NCBI GenBank assembly: GCA_900549375.1
Contig: URNY01000016.1
Span: 1-26,173, forward strand
Origin: an uncultured Bacteroidales bacterium
GTDB lineage: Bacteria; Bacteroidota; Bacteroidia; Bacteroidales; Muribaculaceae
Direction: 5' to 3'
DNA: 26,173 nt
Shown piece by piece: positions 7,862-15,380 of the stretch. A program made the position numbers and the translations under genes. The notes beneath the pieces were generated by a model, which worked only from the letters and a program-made list of their open reading frames with translations, was not told the DNA's origin and did not search any database. Within the stretch, counting starts at the first letter, position 1. Every line of letters starts with the position of its first letter.

Positions 7862-7891
7862 TAAATGACTGATTTAAACACCTTATCTGAC

Positions 7892-9451
7892 ATGGCACAG
7901 ACTCCTGTTCGCTATCCCATCGGAATACAAAGCTTCGAATCACTTCGCAAGCTTTCGTATCTCTATGTAGATAAAACCGATCTTATCTACAATCTCGTAA
8001 CAACGAGCAAATATGTGTTCATGTCGCGGCCGCGCCGTTTTGGCAAGAGTCTGCTCCTCTCTACTATCCAGGCATATTTTGAAGGGAAGAAAGAGCTTTT
8101 CGAGGGTCTTGCCATCGAGCGGATGGAGTCGGAATGGCAGGTGCATCCGGTGCTCAAGCTAAGTCTCGCCACATACAATCCGGCTAATGACGGCAACCTT
8201 GAGGAAATCCTTTCCAATCAATTCCGCGAGTGGGAGGAAAAATATGATGTTGTTGCAGAAACCTCCGATCTTTCAGTGCGTTTCGGTAATATCATAAGGC
8301 GAGCACACGAAAAGACCGGACAACAGGTGGTAATTCTGGTCGACGAGTATGACAATCCTTTGCTTGAGACAATGCATCTCCCGGAAAGAAGCGAGGCACA
8401 CCGCCTTTTGCTAAAGTCCATATACGTCAATATCAAAGATTTCGACCAATATATACGGTTCGCGATGCTGACGGGAGTGAGCCGTTTCAGCAAGATGACA
8501 ATCTTCAGCGGACTCAATAATCTCGAGGATATATCGATGGATAGGGCTTATGCATCGATATGCGGAGTGACGGAAGCTGAGCTTACAACTTATTTCAAAG
8601 AGGGCATAGACAACATTGCGAAGAGCTATGGCATCGATCACGATGGAGCCTCTAACCTTCTGAAAGCCAATTACGACGGTTATCATTTTACGAAAGGCTG
8701 CCCGGATATCTACAATCCATTCAGCCTGTTGAATGCCTTCAAGAAGCGGGAGATAGGTTCTTACTGGTTTCAGAGCGGGACGCCGGAGTTCCTGATACGA
8801 CAGATCCAGAAAAGCGGCAGCTTCCTCCCTGAAATGTTCAACGAGACGGTGGAAGAGAGTGTACTTTCCGACACTGACATATTCGAGACAACGCCCTACG
8901 CACTGCTGTATCAGACAGGCTATCTGACAATCAAAGGATATGAAGAGCCGGATCTCTACCATCTCGGCATCCCCAACTTAGAAGTGCGCCGCGGTCTCTT
9001 CAATAATCTTGCGAGATACTATTTCAATGAGCAGCCTACAGCAATTTCCCGAAGTGTTCGAGATGTGAGGCGTATGCTTGAGGGAAGAGACATCGACGGC
9101 GCGATGGAGTGCCTGAGAACGTTTATGGCGGGTATTCCCTATGAGCTTTCCGACAAGGCTACCGAACTCCACTACGAGAACAATCTCTTCATCATCTTCA
9201 TGCTTATCGGCGTAGACGCCCGACCGGAATGGCACACATCCGCCGGCCGCATCGACCTGCTTTTAAGGATGCGCAACTACATCTACGTGATCGAACTCAA
9301 ACGAGACGGGACTCCCGCAGAAGCGCTTGCGCAGATTCGCGAGAAAGACTACGCCCGTCAGTTCAGCGGCGACCCCCGTCCGGTTGTCAGCCTCGGCATT
9401 ACTTTCAGCACCGCCACCCGCAACATCACCGCCTGGCAAGCCGCGGAATAG
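7892..9451 (+). CDS. AAA-ATPase-like / PD-(D/E)XK nuclease-like protein of unknown function
   Basis: A 519-residue member of the large Bacteroidetes family with an N-terminal AAA-ATPase-like domain (PF09820 type) and a C-terminal PD-(D/E)XK-like domain (PF08011 type). The start reads PVRYPIGIQSFESLRK, and VDKTDLIYNL follows. SRPRRFGKSLLLST holds a P-loop-like GKS (51-53) without the usual leading glycines. VVILVDEYDNPLL gives the Walker B pair D151-E152. Near the C-terminus GRIDLL (D455) and YVIELKRDG (E468, K470) form the nuclease-like core. The family is heavily duplicated in gut Bacteroidetes and has no settled function; roles in defence or mobile-element biology have been suggested only by context. 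The ATG at 7865 would lie at or before the transcription start, so 7892 is preferred. It stands between pth and the S4 gene, which are often neighbours in Bacteroidales. Confidence 0.85.
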   Translation: MAQTPVRYPIGIQSFESLRKLSYLYVDKTDLIYNLVTTSKYVFMSRPRRFGKSLLLSTIQAYFEGKKELFEGLAIERMESEWQVHPVLKLSLATYNPANDGNLEEILSNQFREWEEKYDVVAETSDLSVRFGNIIRRAHEKTGQQVVILVDEYDNPLLETMHLPERSEAHRLLLKSIYVNIKDFDQYIRFAMLTGVSRFSKMTIFSGLNNLEDISMDRAYASICGVTEAELTTYFKEGIDNIAKSYGIDHDGASNLLKANYDGYHFTKGCPDIYNPFSLLNAFKKREIGSYWFQSGTPEFLIRQIQKSGSFLPEMFNETVEESVLSDTDIFETTPYALLYQTGYLTIKGYEEPDLYHLGIPNLEVRRGLFNNLARYYFNEQPTAISRSVRDVRRMLEGRDIDGAMECLRTFMAGIPYELSDKATELHYENNLFIIFMLIGVDARPEWHTSAGRIDLLLRMRNYIYVIELKRDGTPAEALAQIREKDYARQFSGDPRPVVSLGITFSTATRNITAWQAAE

Positions 9452-9471
9452 TACGCTACCATCAAAAATCA

Positions 9472-9504
9472 AATATAAGAACAGAGTCTGACCTCTCTTA
9501 TATT
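9472..9504. terminator. Shared hairpin between converging genes
   Basis: Arms 9472-9480 and 9496-9504 pair perfectly (9 bp), with an inner GAG/CTC stem (9484-9486 with 9493-9495). The stem is AT-rich, and T-rich sequence follows on the plus strand. On the minus strand the hairpin contains part of the stop codon of the TPR gene (9503-9505). It could end transcription from both sides. Confidence 0.5.
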
Positions 9505-11581
9505 ATTTCATGCGTTTGAGGAGGTTGTAGGACGGGAGGACGCCGAGCTCGCCGGCTTTGCTGAGGTCGGCGAAGGCGAGGCGCTTGTTGCCGACATGCA
9601 GGTAGGAGATGCCGCGGTTGAAATAGGCGGGACCGAATGAGGGGTCGAGCGCGAGGGCTTCGTTGTAGCATTGCATGGCCGATGTATAATCGCCGAGGGC
9701 GTAATGCAGATTACCTTTGTTGAACCAGGCATAGACGAGGCGGGGGTTGAGGCGAAGCGCGGCGTCATAGTCGGCGGTGATCGCCGCTACCGAATGAGCG
9801 AGCTGCTGGCGGCGCAACGATGCCGAAGCGGCATCCTCTTCGCCGGAGGCCGCAGCCTGAGAGAGTGCAAGGGCCTGACGGGCACAGCCACGAGCCATGT
9901 AGGCCACGACGAAGCCGGGGTCGCGGGCAAGCGCGCTGTCCAATGCGGCTATGGCCGCCGAGTAATCCTTAAGCATGGTGCGAGCCACGCCGAGCGCGAG
10001 CCAGTCGGCCGGACGGGCTGTCTTCTCATCGGCAATCTCCTGATAATAGTCGGCGCGGGCGAACACTTTGCGCAGGCTATTCTCGTCGGAAGCAAGCGTC
10101 GGTCCGGCCGAGAGATAGATATGGTCGGCAATATAATTACGCTGGTTAAAATCGTCGAGCTCGCGGAAATAGTTGGAGGTGGAGCGAAGCGAGGAGGGGG
10201 AGTCGCTGAAGGAGAGTATATATGCAGGCTCAGCCTCGATCTGCTGGTCGCGGTCCTGAACGCGTCCCTTTATCTTTTCATTATACGAGAGATGCGTCTC
10301 GTTGGCGCCTGCGCCGACAGTGACAAGCTGGTTGAAGCGGTTCATCACATCGATCTCGCTCTCTTCCGAATCGGCATCTGCCCGGTCGTTGCGCGTCTTG
10401 CCGGCGGCTATGGCCGGGCGGTCGAGGGGATTTTTCTCCGGGTTGGTCACATAGCGCTTCACGAGCTCATCGCCCGTATGGGCGTTCTGCATCGCGGCGC
10501 GCATGTTACCCATGTCGCGGCATACCTCAGCCTTGGCATAATAGGCGGGATAAAAGCGGGGATAACGCCGGGTGATCCGGTCGAGCGAGGAGAGCGCTTC
10601 GCGGTGATGACCCCGCTCCATGTCGACAAGTCCGAGATTATAGAGGGCATGAAAATTGTCGGGCTCATATTTAAGAACCGCAGAGAAGTCGCGGGCGGCG
10701 CGATCGAGATCTTTCACTTCATATCGGAGCAGACCGCGGTTGAAGAGCGCCGCCACATTGTAGGGCTCCAGCTCGAGAGTATAGTTATAGTCGGACATGG
10801 CGCCGAAATAGTCGTCGAGGTTATAGCGCAGATAGGCGCGGTTCACGTAAAGATCGGCCTCCTGCGGTTCGAGGCGGATCGCGGCGTCCATATCCTCGAG
10901 GGCTTTGTCCCATCTCTTCTGTCCTGCCTCGATTTCGGCGCGCATCAGAAAGGCGTTGATGAGGTTTTTTGATATGGAGATGGCTTTGTCGAGATCGGCG
11001 AGTGCTCCTACGGTATCCCCCTCGGCGGCCCGCAGGCGTCCCCGCGCCGCGTAACCCTCCTCAAACAGGGGATAGATGCGGAGAAGGCGCCCGAAGGTCT
11101 CCTCCGCGGCCTCCCGCTTTTTCATCTCCGTTTGGGCCACAGCCTTATAAAAGAGGAAATACTTATCTTCGGGGTTATATTGAAGGCCGGTGTCGTAATC
11201 CTCCACGGCCAGAGAATCCCTCCCCATGTTCTGACGGGCGAAACCGCGCACCTTATAGCTTTCGGTCTTGAATTTATTGCGTTCGATGGCCAAAGTGCAA
11301 TCCTCCTCGGCCCCTTTGTAATCTTCGAGATATAGCTTGGCGAGAGCCCTGAAGAAATAAGGATCGGAAAGATAGGGCTTGGCCTTTATGGCCTGATTGA
11401 AATATTGGATGGAAAGCATGTAATCCTCCATCGAGAGCACATTGCGCCCGATCTGAAGCACCTGCTCGGCATTCACCTGCCCGCGGGCCGTGAGCGGCGA
11501 AAACGCCGACATAACGATACACAGCGAGAGGAGACACAGCATGCTGATTCCCCTCTTCCTATTTATTAGTTTTTTGTTCAC
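9503..11581 (-). CDS. Exported tetratricopeptide-repeat protein
   Basis: A 692-residue protein with an N-terminal signal peptide: basic MNKKLINRKRG, a hydrophobic core LCLLSLCIVMSAF, and a cleavage region near TARGQ. Two blocks of TPR helices follow, one over roughly residues 37-370 (e.g. ALADLDKAI, LEPYNVAALFNRGLLRY) and one from about 520 to the end (WLALGVARTMLKDYSAAI, YFNRGISYLHVGNK). They are separated by about 150 residues of polar, acidic, repeat-free linker. TPR arrays hold protein partners; here the location would be periplasm or outer membrane. Translation starts at a GTG (11579-11581); an ATG at 11542 is the alternative but would lose the basic n-region. No partner is evident from the neighbours. 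Confidence 0.88.
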   Translation of the reverse strand: MNKKLINRKRGISMLCLLSLCIVMSAFSPLTARGQVNAEQVLQIGRNVLSMEDYMLSIQYFNQAIKAKPYLSDPYFFRALAKLYLEDYKGAEEDCTLAIERNKFKTESYKVRGFARQNMGRDSLAVEDYDTGLQYNPEDKYFLFYKAVAQTEMKKREAAEETFGRLLRIYPLFEEGYAARGRLRAAEGDTVGALADLDKAISISKNLINAFLMRAEIEAGQKRWDKALEDMDAAIRLEPQEADLYVNRAYLRYNLDDYFGAMSDYNYTLELEPYNVAALFNRGLLRYEVKDLDRAARDFSAVLKYEPDNFHALYNLGLVDMERGHHREALSSLDRITRRYPRFYPAYYAKAEVCRDMGNMRAAMQNAHTGDELVKRYVTNPEKNPLDRPAIAAGKTRNDRADADSEESEIDVMNRFNQLVTVGAGANETHLSYNEKIKGRVQDRDQQIEAEPAYILSFSDSPSSLRSTSNYFRELDDFNQRNYIADHIYLSAGPTLASDENSLRKVFARADYYQEIADEKTARPADWLALGVARTMLKDYSAAIAALDSALARDPGFVVAYMARGCARQALALSQAAASGEEDAASASLRRQQLAHSVAAITADYDAALRLNPRLVYAWFNKGNLHYALGDYTSAMQCYNEALALDPSFGPAYFNRGISYLHVGNKRLAFADLSKAGELGVLPSYNLLKRMK

Positions 11582-11603
11582 TCCGCAAAAATAACAAATA
11601 ATT

Positions 11604-11611
11604 CAAACATA
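11604..11611 (-). promoter_or_regulatory. Putative -7 box of the TPR gene
   Basis: The minus strand reads TATGTTTG (TAnnTTTG), giving a start near 11598 and a ~17-nt leader to the GTG at 11581. A second match, TATTTTTG at 11586-11593, is nearer but would place the transcription start on the GTG itself. Neither has a clear -33 partner. Confidence 0.35.
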
Positions 11612-11709
11612 TTCTCAACTTTATAGGATTCTATACCGTTAAAAAAACAGAAGATTCCGGCTATCCGCTTATTTGGGCGGTGAAGAAACTATGCGGAATC
11701 CTATGGTTT

Positions 11710-12975
11710 ATGGAAAGAATAGTTGTGATAGGAGGCGGTTTCGCCGGATTGAATCTCTGCAAACGTCTCGATAAAAAGAAATATGAAGTGGCGTTGGTCG
11801 ACAGAAACAATTTCCATTGTTTCCCGCCCCTCTTCTATCAGATAGCGTCGTCGGGACTGGTGAGCGCCAACATCTGCTTCCCTTTCCGCCGCGAGTTCAA
11901 GAAGCTGAAGAATGTATCCTATCACATGGGACATGTGAAGAATATCGACCTCGCGGCGCGCACCGTCACCACGAGTTATGAGACGCTACACTACGACCGC
12001 CTCGTGATAGCCGCCGGTGCCACCAACAATTATTTCGGAATGGAGAATCTCGGCCGGGAAACGTATGGCATCAAGACTGTGGCCGAGGCCGCCCATACGC
12101 GCGATGAGATCCTCGACCGCCTCGAACGCGGAGCCTTATGCCCCGATCCGGTACGCCGCCGGCAACTGCTGAGCTTCCTGGTTGTAGGGGGAGGTCCCTC
12201 GGGCGTGGAAATAGCCGGCGCTATCGGCGAAATGAAGAAGTATATCCTCGAAAAGGAATATCCCGAACTGAGTCCCGACGACGTGACGGTGACTCTCATA
12301 GAGGCTTCCGGCACTCTGTTGGGGGCGATGCGGGAGAAGTCGAGAAAGAAGGCTCTGCGCGATCTGGAGAGCCTGATGGTGAACGTCCGCCTCAACACGG
12401 GGCTGAAAAGCTATGATGACAAATATGTGACATTCGCCGACGGCCACCGCGAATATTTCGAAACCCTGATATGGACCGCCGGCGTAAAAGGGGAACCGAT
12501 GCCGGGAATTCCCGCAGAGAGTGTAGGGCGAGGCAACCGGATCATTGTCGATGAGTTCAACCGCGTAAAGGGTTTCGAAGATTCTGTGATGGCCATAGGC
12601 GACATAGCGCTGATGCAGACCGCCGATTATCCCCACGGGCATCCGCAGATGGCGCAGCCTGCGATCCAGCAGGCACGCAACCTCGCACGCAACCTCAACG
12701 ACGGGGAGTTCTCTCGCCCGTTCAGATACCGCGACAAGGGGTTGATGGCCACCATCGGCAAATATTGCGCCGTAGCCGACCTACCCTCCTGCTCTTTTTC
12801 GGGATATTTCGCATGGCTCGCATGGCTGTTCGTGCATCTGATGTCAATCCTGGGAATGAGAAATAAGCTAAGCGTGCTCGTCAACTGGTTCTGGAATTAT
12901 ATTTTCTACAGCACATCGCTCAGACTGCTGCTACGCCCCACCAAATTCCCCATGCGCCGGCATTGGGGCGACTGA
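11710..12975 (+). CDS. ndh: Type II NADH:quinone oxidoreductase (NDH-2), FAD-dependent
   Basis: A 421-residue flavoprotein that passes electrons from NADH to quinone at the inner membrane without pumping protons. It shows the FAD-binding start MERIVVIGGGFAGLNL and the NAD(P)H-binding repeat FLVVGGGPSGVEIAGAI. It also has the FAD-contact segment AIGDIA and AQPAIQQARNLARNL, the AQxAxQQ quinone-site motif typical of NDH-2. The C-terminus carries a hydrophobic stretch (GYFAWLAWLFVHLMSILGM) followed by an aromatic/basic anchor, as in other membrane-bound NDH-2 proteins. The ATG at 11710 fits the family start; the upstream in-frame GTG at 11680 would add ten residues that do not belong to the fold. 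No consensus promoter was found in the spacer shared with the divergent TPR gene. Confidence 0.92.
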   Translation: MERIVVIGGGFAGLNLCKRLDKKKYEVALVDRNNFHCFPPLFYQIASSGLVSANICFPFRREFKKLKNVSYHMGHVKNIDLAARTVTTSYETLHYDRLVIAAGATNNYFGMENLGRETYGIKTVAEAAHTRDEILDRLERGALCPDPVRRRQLLSFLVVGGGPSGVEIAGAIGEMKKYILEKEYPELSPDDVTVTLIEASGTLLGAMREKSRKKALRDLESLMVNVRLNTGLKSYDDKYVTFADGHREYFETLIWTAGVKGEPMPGIPAESVGRGNRIIVDEFNRVKGFEDSVMAIGDIALMQTADYPHGHPQMAQPAIQQARNLARNLNDGEFSRPFRYRDKGLMATIGKYCAVADLPSCSFSGYFAWLAWLFVHLMSILGMRNKLSVLVNWFWNYIFYSTSLRLLLRPTKFPMRRHWGD

Positions 12976-12990
12976 TACCGGATTTTTTGT

Positions 12991-12998
12991 TAATTTTG
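12991..12998 (+). promoter_or_regulatory. Putative -7 box of the META lipoprotein gene
   Basis: TAATTTTG matches TAnnTTTG, 15 nt after the NDH-2 stop codon; no good -33 element is seen. Transcription from about 13004 leaves a ~53-nt leader. Confidence 0.45.
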
Positions 12999-13056
12999 CA
13001 AAACAAGAGTCAGAGCAGCCGAAAAACGCTGCACTTCGACCTAAAGTATTATAGAT

Positions 13057-13956
13057 ATGAAAATCGAAAACAAAACTTTAATAGCCATAACAGCCACAGC
13101 AGCTTTGATGCTGTCGGGGTGTTCATTTGTCAACAGTATCACTCACAAAGCCGGATCCACCGGAAAAAATGTGAGTCAGGAAGCGGTGCTCCCCCACGAC
13201 CGCCAGCATATCGAGGAGAAGACCGAATTGCATAAATATACGTCGGAGGATATCGCCAAAGGAGTTGTCAAAGGCGACTGGGCAATCGAGAAGGTCAACG
13301 GCAAGGAGGCCGTTGGCGAGAAAGCGCCGTTCCTGAAGTTCGTACCTTCGGAGAAAAGGGTCTACGGCAACAACGGCTGCAATGTGCTCAACGGCACCTA
13401 TGCCTATAATCCCAAAGACAGCACACTTCGTTTCAACGACATGGCCACCACGATGATGATGTGTGCCAAGGATGGTATCACCGATTATGAGATCAATCTG
13501 GCGCTCGAGGCCGTAAGACATTACACCTGGGACAGGAACGGCGATGACTATTATCTGCATCTCCTTGATGCGGGAGGCCGCGAGGTAATGACGCTCATGC
13601 ATCAGAACTTCCAGTTCCTCAACGGCACCTGGGCAGTGCGCCGCATCAACGACACCGCTGTCGACGACCCGGAGATGAAGCTCGTGATAGATGTTGACGA
13701 AGGGAAGGTTCACGGCAACACCGGATGCAACATCTTCAACGGCTCTTTCGAGACCGACATGGATGCTGCGAACTCTATTTCATTCAGCGCGATAGCCACC
13801 ACACGGATGGCATGCCCGACGCCCAACCACGAGACCGAGTTCATTGTGGCGCTCGAAGAGGCGTCGTCGGCCAAACCGATAAGCCCCGACAAGGTGGTGC
13901 TCCTCGGCAGTCAGGGGAAACAGGTGATGCTCCTCGAAAGGACAACCGACAAATAA
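13057..13956 (+). CDS. Lipoprotein with two META domains (HslJ-like)
   Basis: A 299-residue envelope lipoprotein. The N-terminus MKIENKTLIAITATAALML is a type II signal sequence ending in the lipobox LSGC, with Cys22 the lipidated residue. Two META domains follow. The first (about 88-190) has GDWAIEKVNG, GNNGCNVLNGTY and MATTMMMCA. The second (about 198-296) has GTWAVRRINDTAV, GNTGCNIFNGSF and IATTRMACP. The N-G-C-N and A-T-T-x-M-x-C signatures match those of HslJ/META proteins, whose exact role is unclear (linked to stress tolerance in E. coli). The tandem arrangement looks like an internal duplication. The S4-domain gene starts 17 bp downstream, so the two are likely co-transcribed. Confidence 0.9.
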   Translation: MKIENKTLIAITATAALMLSGCSFVNSITHKAGSTGKNVSQEAVLPHDRQHIEEKTELHKYTSEDIAKGVVKGDWAIEKVNGKEAVGEKAPFLKFVPSEKRVYGNNGCNVLNGTYAYNPKDSTLRFNDMATTMMMCAKDGITDYEINLALEAVRHYTWDRNGDDYYLHLLDAGGREVMTLMHQNFQFLNGTWAVRRINDTAVDDPEMKLVIDVDEGKVHGNTGCNIFNGSFETDMDAANSISFSAIATTRMACPTPNHETEFIVALEEASSAKPISPDKVVLLGSQGKQVMLLERTTDK

Positions 13957-13972
13957 CGAAACAGAATACACA

Positions 13973-14395
13973 GTGGCAACAGAAGAAAGAATCGATAAAT
14001 GGCTCTGGGCGATGCGCGTCTTCAAGACGCGCACCATCGCCACGGAGGCCTGTAAGAAAGGGCGCGTCACGATGGGCGGCGTCGCAGTGAAACCATCCCG
14101 CACGGTGAAGCCGGGCGACATTATCGATGTGAAGAAACCGCCTATCACCTATACTTTCCGCGTGCTTCAGGTTACGGGCAACCGTCTCGGTGCCAAGCTC
14201 GTGCCCGAATATCTGGAGAACATCACCCCGCAGTCGCAATACGACCTGCTCGAGATGACCCGCATCTCCGGATTCGTTGACCGCCGCAAAGGCCTCGGCC
14301 GCCCCACAAAACGAGACAGCCGCGAGCTCTCCCGCTTCAAAGAGGACACCTACACCGCCGACGAGTTCTTCCTCGACTGGGAGGACGACGAATAG
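13973..14395 (+). CDS. S4-domain RNA-binding protein (Hsp15/HslR-like)
   Basis: A 140-residue protein starting with GTG and reading MATEERIDKWLWAMRVFKTR, then GRVTMGGVAVKPSRTVKPGD, a classic S4 RNA-binding fold of the Hsp15 type. Hsp15 binds dissociated 50S subunits carrying peptidyl-tRNA and helps recycle them, which is functionally close to Pth. The C-terminal tail is charged (KRDSRELSRF...WEDDE). In other Bacteroidales this gene commonly sits right after rplY and pth (recalled, not checked); here 6.2 kb and four genes lie between. It starts 17 bp after the META lipoprotein gene. The stop is TAG, so TAG works as a stop in this genome. Confidence 0.9.
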   Translation: MATEERIDKWLWAMRVFKTRTIATEACKKGRVTMGGVAVKPSRTVKPGDIIDVKKPPITYTFRVLQVTGNRLGAKLVPEYLENITPQSQYDLLEMTRISGFVDRRKGLGRPTKRDSRELSRFKEDTYTADEFFLDWEDDE

Positions 14396-14407
14396 GCATT
14401 ATCGATT

Positions 14408-14435
14408 AGGCTCTGTTCCTTGAGGAATGGAGCCT
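14408..14435. terminator. Weak hairpin between converging genes
   Basis: AGGCTC (14408-14413) pairs with 14430-14435 and TTCC (14416-14419) with 14424-14427, with a TG/TG internal loop and TTGA at the tip. No good T-run follows on either strand, so termination is uncertain. Confidence 0.4.
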
Positions 14436-14450
14436 TAAAATTTCGGAAAT

Positions 14451-15209
14451 TTATCTGTTCCTGATGAAGCGGGCCAGACCGTAGACGTAGCGGCGGAAGC
14501 CGGGGCGATAAGCGAGAAGACGGTCGAACCATCCCATGTGGGGGTTGACAAGCTTCACCACATAGCCTACATAGAACATCGCGAAGAGCGTGCCGGGACC
14601 GACCACGGTCCATGGCCAGCTCCCGAAGAGGCAGATTCCGCAAAGGGCGGCTGTCAGAGCAAGTATCGTGTCGACAAGCATTTTGACTTTAGGGAACGCC
14701 CATCCGCTCACGCGGCTGATGGCTATCTGTATCCCTTCGCCGGGCATCGTTACCGAGCCGCAGCGGATCTCGGCGGCAACGGCCAGTCCCAGGATGGTGC
14801 ATCCGGCAAACTGGGCGATAATCTGTGATGCGAGGGTGGTGTAATCGCTGAAATGCGAAGTGATGGCCATATTGATGTCGAGCATGCCCCCGAAGAGGAA
14901 GCCGACCACGAGTTGGAGTAGCTGTATCTTCTCGAACTGGCGGCGTAGCACCAGTATCTAGCACAACACGAGCACAACATTCATGATATTGGTATATCCT
15001 TCGATCGAAAGGGGAGGGGCAAGTCCGGCTTCTCCCGCTGTGGAGAATGCCATGGGGATGGCGGAGATCACTCCCGACCCAAGATTCGAACGCACGCAGA
15101 GCGCAACGCCGAAAGTCATGAAAAACATTGAAATAAGCAACAGCACATGCTGCCATAGAAATCCGAGAACCCGGATTGCCGTTGTCTCTTTAGATATAGC
15201 TTTTTCCAT
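14451..15209 (-). pseudogene. YczE/YitT-like integral membrane protein interrupted by an in-frame TAG
   Basis: From the ATG at 15209 (MEKAISKETTAIRV) to the stop at 14451 the frame encodes a ~250-residue protein with about five hydrophobic segments. These include HVLLLISMFFMTFGVALCV, a segment ending in VVLVLC, LQLVVGFLFGGMLDI and FAGCTILGLAVAAEI. The motif SNLGSGVISAIPMAFS fits the YczE/YitT-type (DUF6198-like) family. One in-frame TAG (complement of 14958-14960) splits it after ...NVVLVLC. The downstream part resumes in the same frame with ILVLRRQFEKIQLLQL, so no frameshift is involved. A CAG (Gln) to TAG change is the simplest cause. It may be a recent pseudogene, a sequence error, or two peptides with a restart at the GTG at 14951. 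The -7 box at 15252-15259 excludes the longer upstream start at 15263. Confidence 0.7.
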
Positions 15210-15251
15210 AGTGCGAATTGATTTTTTTCTTGGATTCTCACGAATCTTTTG

Positions 15252-15259
15252 CAAAGTTA
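15252..15259 (-). promoter_or_regulatory. Putative -7 box of the YczE-like gene
   Basis: The minus strand reads TAACTTTG, matching TAnnTTTG, and gives a ~37-nt leader to the ATG at 15209. No clear -33 element is seen. Confidence 0.4.
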
Positions 15260-15329
15260 CCACTTTTTAGTGAGATAACCCATATCAGGAGACTTTGGGC
15301 TTTGTTCATGATAGGGGGATGGCAATATT

Positions 15330-15358
15330 AAAGCCCCGGCCGTCAGGGTCGGGGCTTT
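15330..15358 (-). terminator. Rho-independent terminator of the secreted-protein operon
   Basis: AAAGCCCCG (15330-15338) pairs with 15350-15358, extended inward by three more pairs, around loop GTCAG. On the minus strand the stem is followed by an AT-rich run after the closing TTT. It lies just after the stop at 15381. Confidence 0.8.
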
Positions 15359-15380
15359 GAAGACTATGTTTCCCGGTAGG

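Noticed and set aside
9671..10972. Plus-strand 433-codon open frame
   Set aside because: It lies antisense to the TPR gene and has no recognisable domain; GC-rich codon use creates such shadows.
14958..14960. TAG as a sense codon (code change)
   Set aside because: TAG terminates the AAA gene at 9451 and the S4 gene at 14395 in normal positions.
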